In this document: one piece after another, positions 1 to 14,329 of the stretch | Position numbering within the stretch: position 1 is the first letter of the stretch | Layout of the letters: the number at the start of each line of letters is the position of its first letter | Assembly (NCBI GenBank): GCA_028751875.1 | Contig: CM054140.1 | Span: forward strand, 32,369,908 to 32,433,907 | Direction of reading: 5' to 3' | DNA from: Rapana venosa | Taxonomy: Eukaryota > Mollusca > Gastropoda > Neogastropoda > Muricidae | DNA length: 64,000 nucleotides | Position numbers and translations under genes: made by a program | Notes under the pieces: generated by a model | What the model saw: only the letters and a program-made list of their open reading frames with translations | What the model was told of the DNA's origin: nothing | Databases searched by the model: none

Positions 1-246
1 AAATCCAACCAGTACACACAGAAAACATTGTGTGTGTAATTATTCAAACTCAAAAAAAGAGGAGAGAGAAAAAAAGACTTGGTCTACATTGGTTTTTCTT
101 CTACATTTCATGTGTAGATATTTTAAATGTTCTTGCTGTTGATATCAAACACAGTCTTTTATGCCTGTCATTAAACTCTACCTACTATTTCTTCGCACTT
201 CCCACATAAATATTTTTCAATTTCTCATTGTTTAAATTTTAAAAAC

Positions 247-535
247 CTGTGTGCAGGTGTTTTTAAAATTTTGTTATCTGTTCCTTCCGGCACAAAGTGC
301 CTACTCTTCCAAAAGGCAGAAAAGGTTTTAATCTGTGCACAAGATGTTCTGTGTGCATTATTCACCCACAGGACCTTGGTTTTACAGTCTCATCCAAAGG
401 ACTTTTGGGGGAGTGGAGTCAGTACTGATGTTAATTAACTCCAGGGGAAAATTCCCTGAAACAGGCACCTCCATGGTGGCTCAATCCTGAGCCATCAGAT
501 AGCGAGTGCATCATTCTAACCACTAGGCTGACCCC
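247..535 (-). mobile_element. tRNA-headed SINE, S2-type body
   Basis: Read on the minus strand, it has a CCTAGTGGTTAGA-like A box near 530, then AGTACTGACTCCACTCCCCC, a GATGAGACTGTAAA segment and AGAGTAGGCAC. These are the conserved body blocks seen in many copies here. The end near 247 is approximate. Confidence 0.75.
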
Positions 536-664
536 ACCCCCTTCCCTACTCACTTCTTTTTCAAATGTTTATTCACAAAGACGGTTGCACAAAAGTAACA
601 AATCTGTACTGAGATTCACAACAAGCTCAGAGGTTACAGAACACCGCACTCCCCCAATACTCAC

Positions 665-740
665 TTGACGATGACCATCTTGTCAATGAGATTCTTGGCC
701 GTCTCCAGTGCGTTGACACCCACCACTGGCACCGCCAAAC
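665..740 (-). CDS. Threonine ammonia-lyase exon 9 (last in window)
   Basis: Acceptor ttatttccag precedes GT TTG GCG; the donor is gtgagt. It codes GLAVPVVGVNALETAKNLID then KMVIV, a conserved family segment. It enters with two bases completing the Gly codon begun by exon 2249-2339 and leaves with AA. No further coding exon was recognised in 1-664. Confidence 0.88.
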
Positions 741-1948
741 CTGGAAATAATTCTACGATTGCATACAACAGTAAAGTGATGCAGATGATATGGAAAGACA
801 GATTCTTAAAACCCAAAGACAAATGATGATCTAACTCCACACATAAAAGTGGGGAAAACCCACCAAGCAATAACAAACTAATATACAAGTAAACGAATAT
901 AAAACAAAATAAGAAAATGTTATTTAACTCCACACTGATCCTCGTTGTTTACAGCCCCGCCAACCACAGAGACCATATCGGGGATGCCACCTCATAAAGT
1001 GTTGAATCTCATATTAAAACTGTGCAACTATATTCCAGATTAAAACCAATATAAAAACTAATATAGAACTAAACGAATATAAAACAAAACAAGAAAATGT
1101 TATCTGACATCACACACACAGCCCAAAAAATACACACACAAAAAGCAATGACAAACATACAAATAAAAGAACAATATAAAATATAAAACAGCAGCAACAA
1201 AACAAAAAAACAGTAAAGCAACATAAAAAGTTCTGAGATAAACTATTTTTTAAAAAAAGAAAACAAAAGAATAATTCTACAGACTTTTCTTCTCCCATCA
1301 CACACCGTCTCCCTCCATCATCCAATAGAAATGATTTTTTTTTTTTAAGCGGGAGGGGCAAGGAACAAAATGAATAATCTCAAATTCTAGCTGGATACAG
1401 GGGGAAAGACCACACACATCTACTAGGAAGAGAAGCTTGTGCATGCCTTAACCGTTCGACTATGCAACTGCCTCCTTTACTGCCGTGAATGTCTGCAACC
1501 TTTTCTCTCCATTCCTTGGCTAGAGCTCTGAGGTTTACCAAAGGGGAGATGTTGCTTAAGCAACCATTTTTGGCCCGCCATTAAGGTAGCCGCATTCCGA
1601 CATTGGGAATGACGTCTAAACACAACACCAGTGTGCATGTGTTTCTGAAACTTTTGTCATCTTTTCCTACTGACACGCTAAGGCCTACTCTTTTGAAAGG
1701 CAGTGAAGCTTTAATGCGGATGCAAATTGTTCTGCATGTGTCCAAAATGTTCTGCCTGTGTTTGTACATGGGGGCCTCAGTTTTTAAAGTCTCATCCAAA
1801 GAACATTTGGGGGAGTGGAGTCACTAGTGATGTTAACTCTAGGCTAAAAATCCCCTTGAATGGGTGCCTCGGTGGTGGCACAATCCTGGGCTGTCTGATC
1901 AGGAGCTCAACACTGAAAACCACTCCTGAATTTGAAGATATCACAAAA

Positions 1949-1979
<31 letters not shown>

Positions 1980-3250
1980 GATTCTTGAACAACTAATTAT
2001 CTATCAGAGCAAAGAATGGTAAAAAGTGATGTATGAAATAAGAATTTATTATAGTCTACATAAAATGCACAATGAAGAAAGTAACTAAACATGCAAGTAA
2101 AAGCACACACGTATGCACACAAAAATGTACACACACACACACACACACACACAGCCCCCCCACACACACACAAACACACACACACACACACAACACACAC
2201 CCCATTAAAAGACAAGTATACCACAGAAAGAAAGACCTGTGCCCATACCATCGGCCAAAGTGGATCCACTCTTGGTGTAGACAGGATGACCAGCCTCCAG
2301 GGCAGCAGAGAAGCTGGCACAATTTTCAGACTCCACGCCCTGAGGACAGAGACAGCGGCAGGTCACCCCCACTGCTCTCCTTCATGTGCCCCCTTTGTAA
2401 CTGCCCTTCACAGCATGATCCAGCTACTTCTTCCTTGACTTTTGATTTCTCCCATTCTTATCCCAAACTCAGATCTAGCATGCACATGCACACACATGCA
2501 TGGAGACGATGGACGCACACACGCATGGATGCGCACGCATGCACACGCACACACACACAGCAGAAGATCTTGCGCACAGGTTAAAACCAGTTCCGCTTTT
2601 CAGAAGAGTAGGCAATTGTGTGCCTGTGGGATGGGACAACAAAATTGACAAAACTGCATACACACAGGGTCTAGATGCAAAAAAGCGCATGAGCGCTTAT
2701 TCCATTATCCTCAAAATAAAAGAATTTTAAAAATTTGTTTGAAGTGCTCATCCAGAACATGCTTTGATTCTCTCTAAGAAGTTCATAGGACAGTAAAGTT
2801 TGGGGCATGTGAAACAGTGGATAACTTTACAAAACAAAGTACTCACAACAAAAACAAAAACCCACAACAAATTCCCCTGTCAATCACACTGAAAAAAACA
2901 CACAAACTTAAAGCTAAAAGACTTTCTTCCTTCTTGGTCCATTCTCCTGCCTTTTCTCCCCATCAATACTAAAAAGACAAAACTTCTCTCCCATGCTGAA
3001 GCCAGATGAACTGGGCCTGACTTGTCAGGTGCTTAACGGCAGTGCACCGTAGTTTTGCTGAGACCAAGAATGCTTCTTAAACCTTCTAAGACTTCCATAA
3101 TTATCAAACACAGCTAAGTTGTTTCGGTTTTTTTTATAACTAGATTTCATCCTGATCAGGTTAATATCTTTTTTTCTTATTCCCCTCTCACTCACGCCAC
3201 AACATGCATCTCTCCCAAAGTCGCCCGTCTTTCTACAATGGAGAAGCGTT

Positions 3251-3285
<35 letters not shown>

Positions 3286-6200
3286 CGCATGCACGCACGC
3301 ACACACACACACACACACGCATGCACACACACACACGCACACACACACACATACTCTTCTTCAGATACTTTTCTGTGTTGATTCCAAGTCAGTGTTACTT
3401 GCATGAAAAAATTTCAGCTCAAAAGTGAGACAAGAGCTCATAACTGAGATATGTCATCATATTCATTTTCTGATGTTACGGGGTACTAATATAACTTTCT
3501 GCTGGATTCCTTCTCATTGTGGTATCCACTTTAACGAAAAAGTTGACAGATTGGCAAAATGCGGAGCAAAGCACGACAGTGGTTCTTACAGCATAGATGT
3601 TCCTTTATCTGCCTATGAGGGCTTTAGCATGTTGCAAAATGCATGCTGGAAACACTTTAGAAAGAAACTACAAGATATTGGTTTTTCCTGGAATGATGAT
3701 GTAACTCGTTTATTATCTTATGATGATATCAAATGCCATAATTCACAAGAATATAGAAACGTTGCATCACTTATCTACAGGCTTAAACTCAATGCTTTTA
3801 GATCTAAATTTTCAAAATCTGCAACGTGTATCTGTGGCGAAACTATTACCAATGTTCACGTTCTTTTACAATGTCCAGATCTAAAAGCCTTTTTACCAAC
3901 GTCTTCCCAGTCCGTTGCTTAGAGCAAATACTTAAAGACACCCCTTTAATGAAAGATATTGTATTGTCATTAACTCATTGTCCTATTATCAGATACCTAT
4001 AGTACATTGTATTTTATTTAGTTGTAGAAATTGCAAAGTTAATGTTTGAGCCGTTATTTCTATCTTTTCAAAGATCTTTTTTACGCTTTATATTATTAAT
4101 ATTTGTTAATTGTCAATGATTAGCTATATTCATCCCCTTACACACACACACGCACACACACACACACACACACACACTTTCCCGTCTGATAATACTGTTT
4201 AGTGGAAGGACGTTAAACTGAAGAACTACTACTACTACTACATACACACACACCCACACAACTCACATAGATCTTGACGTGGGGCTTCAGGCTCTTGATG
4301 GCCAGTGCTGTGCCGGCAATCAGCCCCCCGCCCCCGACAGGGATGATGCAGGCATCCAGGTCCGGCACCTGGGAGAGGATCTCCAGCCCCATCGTGCCCT
4401 GGCCCGCCAGGATGTTGGGGTGGTCATAGCTGGAAGATGACAACGACAACAACACCACAGTGTAACGGTCGTTGTAGTGCAACAATAGCACATACTGACA
4501 TAACACAGTTGGATGTAACGGTCATTGTAGTGCAACAATAGCACATACTGAAACACCACAGTTGGGTGTAACGGTCATTGTAGTGCAACAATAGCACATA
4601 CTGACATAACACACTTGGATGTAACAGTCATTGTAGTGCAACAATAGCACATACGGGGAGGCACCATGGTCGAGTGGTTCAGGCGGTCAACTCGTGATCC
4701 AGAGGTCACGGGTTCGATCCCCGCTCGGCTCGGTGTTGTGTCCTTGGGAAAGACACTTTACTCCTATTTTCCTCACTCCACCCAGGTGTACAAGTGGGTA
4801 CCAGCTCTGCTGGGGAGGTATCTGGCGACAGACTAGCGTCCTGTCACAGGGGTGGTGAAAAACCATCAGTTCGCTTAACGCTACAGAAACCGGGATAAGC
4901 TCCGGCTCGATGGGCCTTCTGGCTCGAAAGAACATACTAATAGCACATACTGACATAACACATTTGGGTGTAACAGTCATTGTAGTACAACAATAGCACA
5001 TACTGAAACAGCACATTTGGATGTAACAGTCATTTTAGTGCAACAATAGCACATACTGACATAACACAGTTGGATGTAACAGTCATTGTAGTGCAACAAT
5101 AGCACATACTGAAACAGCACATTTGGATGTAACAGTCATTTTAGTGCAACAATAGCACATACTGACATAACACACTTGGATGTAACAGTCATTTTAGTGC
5201 AACAATAACACATACTGACATAACACACTTGGATGTAACGGTCATTGTAGTGCAACAATAGCACATACTGAAACAGCACATTTGGGTGTAACAGTCATTG
5301 TAGTGCAACAATAGCACATACTGAAACAGCACATTTGGGTGTAACAGTCATTGTAGTGCAACAATAGCACATACTGAAACAGCACATTTGGGTGTAACAG
5401 TCATTGTAGTGCAACAATAGCACATACTGAAACAGCACATTTGGATGTAACAGTCATTTTAGTGCAACAATAGCACATACTGAAACAGCACATTTGGATG
5501 TAACGGTCATTTTAGTGCAACAATAGCACATACTGAAACAGCACATGTGGATGTAACAGTCATTTTAGTGCACCAATAGCACATACTGAAATAACACACT
5601 TGGATGTAACAGTCATTTTAGTGCAACAATAGCACATACTGAAATAACACACTTGGATGTAAGTCATTTTAGTGCAACAATAGCACATACTGAAACAGCA
5701 CATTTGGATGTAACAGTCATTTTAGTGCAACAATAGCACATACTGAAATAACACAGTTGGATGTAACAGTCATTTTCGTGCAACAATAGCACATACTGAC
5801 ATAACACAGTTGGATGTAACAGTCATTTTCGTGCAACAATAGCACAGACTGAAATAACACAGTTGGATGTAACAGTCATTTTCGTGCAACAATAGCACAT
5901 ACTGACATAACACAGTTGGATGTAACAGTCATTTTCGTGCAACAATAGCACATACTGAAATAACACATTTGGATGCAACAGTCATTTTAGTGCAACAATA
6001 GCACATACTGACATAACACACTTGGATGTAACGGTCATTTTAGTGCAACAATAGCACATACTGACATAACACATTTGGATGTAACAGTCATTTTAGTGCA
6101 ACAATAGCACAGACTGAAATAACACACTTGGATGTAACAGTCATTTTAGTGCAACAATAGCACATACTGAAACAGCACATTTGGATGTAACAGTCATTTT

Positions 6201-9200
6201 AGTGCAACAATAGCACATACTGAAACAGCACATTTGGATGTAACAGTCATTTTAGTGCAACAATAGCACATACTGAAATAACACATTTGGATGTAACGGT
6301 CATTTTAGAGCAACAATAGCACAGACTGAAATAACACACTTGGATGTAACAGTCATTGTAGTGCAACAATAGCACATACTGAAACAGCACATTTGGATGT
6401 AACAGTCATTTTAGTGCAACAATAGCACAGACTGAAATAACACATTTGGATGTAACAGTCATTGGGGTGCAACAATAGCACAGACTGAAATAACACACTT
6501 GGATGTAACAGTCATTTTAGTGCAACAATAGCACATACTGAAATAACACACTTGGATGTAACAGTCATTTTAGTGCAACAATAGCACATACTGAAATAGC
6601 AACAAAAACAGCAACACCATCACCACCACTACCAACATTGACACACACACACACACATTTCTCCTTCCTTGGCCAGAGCTCTGAGATTCACCAATGGTGA
6701 GATTTTTGTGTATGCAACTGTTCACCCCCCCCCCCCCACACACACACACACACACCATTTAGGTAGCCACATTTTAACTTCCAGGATGGTGTCTAAACAT
6801 GACATCTGTGTGCATGCTTTTTTTAAAAAAATGGTCATCTGTTCCTACCGGCATGAAACAGACTACTTTTGCGAAAGGCAAAACAGGTTTTTAACACGTG
6901 CGCAAGGTGTTCTGCGTGTATTCGCACACAGGGCCTCACTTTATAGTATCATTCAAAGGATTTTGACATTCAGTTCGATTTTCTTGTCAAACTGGAAAGA
7001 AAAGGCAAGACTGGAATCGAACCCAGAACCTCATGGTTTACTTGTTCAGGTGGTGAATGCCTTGACCATCCTGCTACCTTCCTTCCTGATAAAACAAATG
7101 AAAACCCAAAGCAAAAAACTTTCAGAAATTCCATCATTGCCAAAACTGCGTGCACAGGAATAGTAGAATGAAGAACTAACAGAACAACTGTAAATACTAT
7201 ACATAAAGTAGTGGTTACCTACTTCAGCGCAGGCTGAACAAAATATCAAACATGGCTGACCAAGCAATCCTCCACAGACCTTGAACAATACAAACTCACC
7301 CGTTAATGTAGGTCAGTCCTTGTTTCTTGGCAATGCGTAGTGCGTGCTTCTTGGACTGAAAATGAAAACATCACAATGTTAAAAATGTATTAAAATAATG
7401 AGAAAAAAACAGAGAAAAGTAGTGACAGATGTTTTTGAGGGGGCTTTTTTTTTATAGAAAGATATTTAACGGCAAGATAATCATCAGTAATCAGTCTTGT
7501 GGTATGATAACCCCTACTTTTCACAACTATGAAACATGTTGGCTAGAATTTTAACCTAAAATGCTCTTTAAAAGGGTATTCATTGATCATGAACAATTGG
7601 ATTATTTTTAAGCAAGCACTAACCTTTAAAATTACTCTGCCATACACTATGTTCATTCAGTCTCCCTGCTAAAGACCATAAAATGAATTAAATTATACTT
7701 AATAATTATGAAGCATAAACAAATATGACAAAATAAGCCTTTAATATTCAGAAAAAAGTATTTGGAAAACATTCAGAAAACCGGGTATCCTTCAGTAACA
7801 AAAAAAAATCCACCCCAAAACAACCACCACCAAAACCCAAGACATCATGCTGAAATGTATGGAGTGGTATGCAAAGAAAAAAGGAAACACACATCAATAA
7901 ACGGTAACAGTCTGACCTCACCTCACCTCACCTATCCCTTAACCAACTTTTCATTGGGTGCATTCATCAATGTAACAACCAGATTTTGCCACTTAGTCCA
8001 CTTATGCCTGTGCATACTACCACAAAAACTCAATGACACAACATGACAGGCGCTTCCCCTTGGGATGAATTGAAAAAGAAATGCACACTCGCACATACAT
8101 ACACACACATGCATGATTGGGTATGCCTGCATGGAATAAGCATGTGCACACACACATTGTGTGCTGGTGGGAACAGATGACAGAATTGACAAAACTGCAT
8201 ACACACAGGGACTAGATGTAAAAAAGCACATAAGTGCTTATTCCATTATCCTCGATATAAAAGAACAAAACTTAAAATTAAAAAAAAAATTTTTTTAATT
8301 AAATTAAAAATTACATTAAATTAAATTAAACACAGTGATACACACACACATATATATGCATTCACAAACATACACAAACACACACAAACACCCACCCACC
8401 CACACAACATCCACCCACACACCCACCCACACACGCACACACACTCCCCACACACACCCACGCACACACACCCACACCCACACAGAGCAGCGGCAACTAC
8501 CCCCCTGCGCTACTGACCTCCCCGATGTCTCTGCCCTTGATGATGACGTGAGCGTTGTGGTGCTTGCAGGACTCCACCTTCATCAGCGGGGCCACGATGG
8601 GCATGACCACGGTGATGGGGATTCCCAGCAAGTGGCCGTGGTAGGACAAGGCCAGAGCGTGGTTCCCGGCACTGGCCGCGACCACCCCTTTCTGCTGCTG
8701 CTCCTGTTGCAACAGGGACGTACACCGCTCTTTTCATCCAAGTGAGCAGACGTGAAATTGAAGACATGCTCTTTTCATCTTCTTTTTCTCTTCTCACTCT
8801 TCCGCTAGAGCACTGAGGTTCGCCAATGGTAAGATTTTGCGTATGCGATCGTTTTTAGCCCACCATGAAGGTAGGTGTATTGGGTTTGTTTCGTTTGGTT
8901 TTGTTTTTTTATTTGAGTTTGTCTTGTTCTTTGGCTTTCTGGTTTTGTTTCTCTGGGATTTTTGTTTTGTTTTTGTTATGTTCTTGTTATTGGACGTTCT
9001 TCAGCTTAACATGCTGGGGGTCACCCAGAATAGCTCATGCCTGGTAATCACTGTTATTTATTTTGTTTATTCATTCTTTTATTTGTTTGTTCTTTATTTT
9101 GAGGATGATAGATTAAGTACTCATGTGCCTTTTCTACATCCAGTCCCCATGTGCATGTGGTTTGTCATTTTTCTCATCCGTTCCCACTGGCACAAATGGA

Positions 9201-11912
9201 CAACTATTCTGAAAGGCGGAACAGGTTCTACCGTGTACACAAGATGTTTTGTGTGTGTGTTTGCGCACAGGACCTCAGTTTACGGCCTCATCCGAAGGAG
9301 AGTATACGTTAACTCTGGGGGAGACGTTAGTGTGTCTTGCTGTTCTTAGGTTCCCGGCCACATGAGCAGCCACACTCTGATGTAATGGAGAGTACAGGCT
9401 GTCATGACAAGAGCTTGTCATGGATGAAGACAACATCATCATCACATTTCAATGCATAACAGCGTTATACTGTTTGCTTTTTTTTTACATCATTAACTAT
9501 CACAGAGGCCTGAGCTATGGGTTGGTTTGTTTTTTGGTGTGTGTTTTGTTTAAAGATAAGACACTGCTACTGATTTGTGTTTATAAATGTACATCTGGAA
9601 GGCACAACTTGGCTACTTGCTTTAGCTCATTACCGTAACTCTCCACTGTTTCTTTTTTTGTTCGTTTTATTGTTTGTTTTGGGGGGTTTTTGGTTGGTTT
9701 TTGTTATTGTTTGTTTTTCACGTTTTGTTAGCAATAACCATGCGCCAGTATTGAACGGCATATAAAATATTCAACTGTGGACCAAAGTTCATGTGCATGT
9801 GTCCAGAGGAAAAAAAAATGTTCAAAGTGTCCTTCTCTTGTTGAATGCTTGCATTGTGTCCTAGTGATTCCAGAAATGTCCTGGGAGAAAAGTGACAAGT
9901 GTTCACTGTTTTCCACTATGAAAGAAACAGCTCTATTGGCACTTTCACTGAACAGAGTCCCAGTTTACCAAACGCTTCACTGCTACTTCAACAGACTGGG
10001 CGTGATCAAAATAGTTGTCTGTCTTAAAAATGATTCCTGACCAGATAAAGTCAGGGAATGAAAATGAAGAGAAAGAAACACACACACACACACACATGCA
10101 CACACACTGTATACACACACCCACACACACTGTATACACACACACTGTATTAGTGCATACACACTCACACACGCACGCACACACACACACGAGTACAAAG
10201 TCCCACTTTTCTCTTTACACACCCTGACCAGTCAGTTACAAAGGTCAAAGATAAATTCTGATTTGTTTGTTGACAACACAAGGACTTTTCTGAGTGTCTT
10301 TTTTTTAACTGACATTACCAGGCTTCGAGATATTTGTTCCCCGAGTTTTCTGAAAAAAATACTTTGTAAAAATGTCTTTTTTAAACAGCGAATTTTCCCC
10401 CAACCTCACCTCACCCATCCCATAGTCCCTTGGACTGTGGGGGCATTAATGAAGATTTGGCAACCAGCGCTTAGGAAATGGAATCTTTCAGTCTGATAGT
10501 GATAAAACCAAACTAAAACACTGACACTTTTTAACCACTAGACTGCCTTACCCCGGAAATTCTCCGGGGCTAAACGTGCACCCTATACGCCAACAACCCG
10601 GAAAATTTCCGGGGTGTCGAACCAAAGTAAACAAGCCTGCTTCCTTGACTACAGTTAAAGGAAAACAACTCCAAAATTAATGGAGGTCACTCTCCTGTTG
10701 CTTGGCAACATCGAGCTGCAAAAACCGTGGCAAAAACGATCGTTTTTTCGCTCGTATTTTGTGTTTTTATGCATGACTGCTTGGGAAGTTCTTGTTCAAA
10801 ATTGCTGACACTTCTTGTTGAAGGCATAAATAACTTTACACAGCTGTAAAAGTGGCAAATAAAACTCTAGATTTACCTAACATTGATGAAAACGATCGTG
10901 TATGATTCAGGAGATCATGTATTTAAAAAACAATGAATGAGATTTGGCCTAGACATATGTTTGACATTATTGAGATGGGGGGTACTCGAATGACAGTGGT
11001 GATGAAGAAATCGTATTTATGGTCGATGTTTTACATTTTAAATATATTTTCGCAGTGAAATATCATGCTAACTAATTTGAGCTTGCCTCGAAGTAGTCTA
11101 CGATATATATACTGTCATTGGGTAGACTATCAGGAATATTCATGTAGTAGTTTCTGAGTAAGAGGGATATGAATATAGCAGTGGTACATAAGAATTTTAT
11201 TCCCCGGCATATAGGGTGCACTTGCACTGGGCAGTTAAGAGGTTAAAGGCACAGAGCAAGGCAGTAAACAGTCCTACCTTTGTTAACTGTAAAAGTGTGA
11301 ACCGTGCACCTCGCTCCTTGAAGCTGCACATCCCATAAAGTGAAATATTACAGCACTGGAAAAATGAAGACGGCACGGACAAGGAAAGAGATAAAATGAA
11401 TTATGGTGAATCAAAAAACAAGAAAGGAAAAAAGTCTACACATACACACACACATATACACACACACTCTCTCTCTCTCTCTCTCACACACACACTCACA
11501 CAGATTTATTTTCAGTTTCCTTTACAGTAACAGTACCCTTTATAGTCATGATAATACTTTTTTTCTTTTTTTGTTGTTTACATTACAATATCTTTACTTC
11601 ATACCACACTAGCAATACACTACAACATCTTTACTTTATACCACACTGGCAATATACAACAACATCTTTACTTTATACCATGCTGGCAATATGGCACAAC
11701 ATCTTTATCTCATAGCACACCCTTTTCTTTTTTTTAAAAACTCTTTTTCTTCGCTGCATATAGTAAGGATGATAGTAATAATAATGTGTGGAATTTAGAT
11801 AACACTGAATCTTGTAAAGCAACAAATCAAAGCACTTACATTCAAATCATTTACATGCAGTCCACAAATAGGATTAACAGATATCAAACTTAAATACACA
11901 CATGCATAAATG

Positions 11913-11967
<55 letters not shown>

Positions 11968-14269
11968 TCCAGTGTAATGAAGAAATTCTTTCTTGAAGTA
12001 AATATCCATGCCATAGGCTTTGGACATCATGGATAGCTGCAGCAACAGAAATAACATTCACATTATACTGTACAAATTATTATTCACCCAAAAAAACAAC
12101 AACAAAAAACCACCAAGAAAACAAAAAATTACTGAAAAAATTCCAAGATTAACAAATCAGCTTGTTATATATACTAAAGCACATTAACCACAATCATAAA
12201 CACATGTACCCCAGCACATGAGTGAATTTAAGCATGCTGCACACACACATGCACAAGCTCATAATGTGGATTTTTTCTTGTTGTTTTTTTTTAAACGTTT
12301 TTGTGTTACACAAAAATATGCTGATTTATTTTATTTTGTCGCTGTTTATTTTCTTTTTCATTGTATTCTCTCTCTCTATCTGTCCCGTAGTCTGACGACC
12401 GTGGGGGCACCCTCAAAGACTCAGCAACCAGTTCCCTCCATTCTTCTCTCTGTTCTGCCTTTCTCAGGGTTTTGTTGAGTTCTAGGCCTGTCCATTCGCT
12501 GATGTTATCCTCCCAGCTCTTCCTTGGTCTGCCTCTTCTTCTTCCTTCTTGGACAGTGCCTTGCAAAACTGTCTTTGTAATTCCTTGGGATCTTGTGACA
12601 TGCCCATACCATTTAAGTTTACGCTTTTTCACGATCGTTAGAAGGTTCTCATAGCGTCCAATGGTTTGCTGGATTCTGTTATGCACGCTTTCGTTGCTAA
12701 TGTGGTCTTTGTAGGAGATGCCAAGGAGTCTCCGAAAGCATCTCATCTCCACTGCCTGTACTCTTCTCTCCAAATCTGCAGTCAGGGTCCATGATTCACA
12801 GGCATACAGAAATATGGATATGACAAGGGAGCGCATTAGTCTGATCTTGGAGATAAGTGAGATATTCTTATCTCTCCAGATGGTGTTTAGTTTTGACAAG
12901 GCTGTTATTGTCTGTGCAGTCCTGCATACTACTTCTGGCTTGGATCCCTGGTCTGATACAATGGCTCCCAGGTACTTGAAGCTTTGAACTGTTTCCAGCT
13001 TCTGGTCATTAACCCTGATATCAGTGCTAATGCCGTTGGTGTTATTAGTCATCAGTTTGGTCTTCTCTGCACTGATTTCCATGCCGTATGTTTTGGAGGC
13101 CTTATCCAAGTGTTCTGTTAGGCTGGCAAGCTCTTTTTCTGATCCTGCTATTCCATCAATGTCATCTGCGAAGCGGAGGTTTGTTTTCATTGTATTAGAT
13201 GACCTAAATTGTTATTACTGATTTTAGTATTGCTGGGTGGGTTTATATTGCCCGATTTTATTCTTTGATGGAAGGATTAATGTTGTTCTGCCTTAAATCA
13301 AAAAGCACATGTACATGCGTGTATATGACCAGGGGAGAGGGAGGGAATAGATGTCTTTGTTATATTTTTTTGGTGTGCTCTGAATCCAATGTCTGTTTGG
13401 TTATTTCTTGTTTTCCTTATATATGAGTATATGTGGTGAAGGGGGTATGGGTGAGGGTGTGTACGTGGATGTAAGTGTTTAAATTATTTAAAAGGAAACT
13501 ATACATCAGTTTCCTCTGTCTATATCCATTTGGCGTGTTGTTGTGTGTTTGTTATTGTTGGTGGTGGTGGGGTGGAGTTCTGGTTTATTTTGCTTTTTGT
13601 TTGTTTTGGGTTTTAGAGTGGTTTTCTTGGGGAGGGGGAGGGGGTATTTTGGACTCTTTTTTTCCCATCTTTTGTTAGTTCTATATTGTTCTTCATTTGT
13701 TTTGGCTGTTATTCTTGTCTTATGTTAGTTATTGTCGCTGTTGTTGTTGTGTGCGTATGTTTGTGTTTGTTTGTTTATTTGCTTGTTGTGGTTGTTCTTG
13801 TTGGTTTATCTTTTTATGCTTGTTTTATTCAGTTGTTTGTATGGTTGAAGGTTTTTGTGTGTATGTGTGTGTGAGGGTGGGGGGAGGAGTTGGTGTGTCT
13901 TTTTTGTTGTTGTTGTTGTCTTCTTTGTTTGTTTTGGTTTGGTTTTTCTTTGTTGCTTGTTTGTTTGTATTACGATGGATATATTTTCAAGATTTTTGAA
14001 TTATTTGAATTGTATGGTTTAATATTGTTCAGGGTTTTTTGTTTTGTTTTTAATTCCATGAATGCATATGTTATTGTCTTTTCTTGTTTGATTTGTATGG
14101 TTTATCATTGACTAGGTTTGTTTATTCTATGTCTGCATATATATTATCTTTTTTCTCTTTTTTTTCTTTACATAGATGGCTTGATGAAAAAAAAAGCAAA
14201 TGCACTGCTTATTCAATGTACCATATTGAAATAAAAGTTTGACTTCGACTTGACTTTGACTTTGACTTT

Positions 14270-14329
<60 letters not shown>

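Noticed and set aside
661..933. Whole 90-codon frame as coding sequence
   Set aside because: Only the part up to 740 matches the enzyme family; a good acceptor (ttatttccag) ends the exon there and the rest is intron.
3425..3922. Host RNase H gene
   Set aside because: Only the last part of an RNase H fold, joined to a LINE-type Cys-rich tail, with no other exon; typical of a truncated LINE.
4655..4735. True tRNA-Leu/Ser gene at the S4 head (also heads at 27010, 52554, 53631)
   Set aside because: A and B boxes are present, but there is no complete acceptor stem pairing, the sequence continues into a conserved SINE body, and target-site duplications bracket the whole unit.
4443..6600. CRISPR-like array
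   Set aside because: There are no unique spacers; units are contiguous 53-bp satellite repeats in a eukaryotic intron.
13475..14111. Hydrophobic membrane-protein-like frames rich in Phe, Cys, Val, Leu
   Set aside because: They arise from GT/T-rich R-family DNA; the inverse copy at 16222-17670 breaks the frames, and no start or splice evidence exists.
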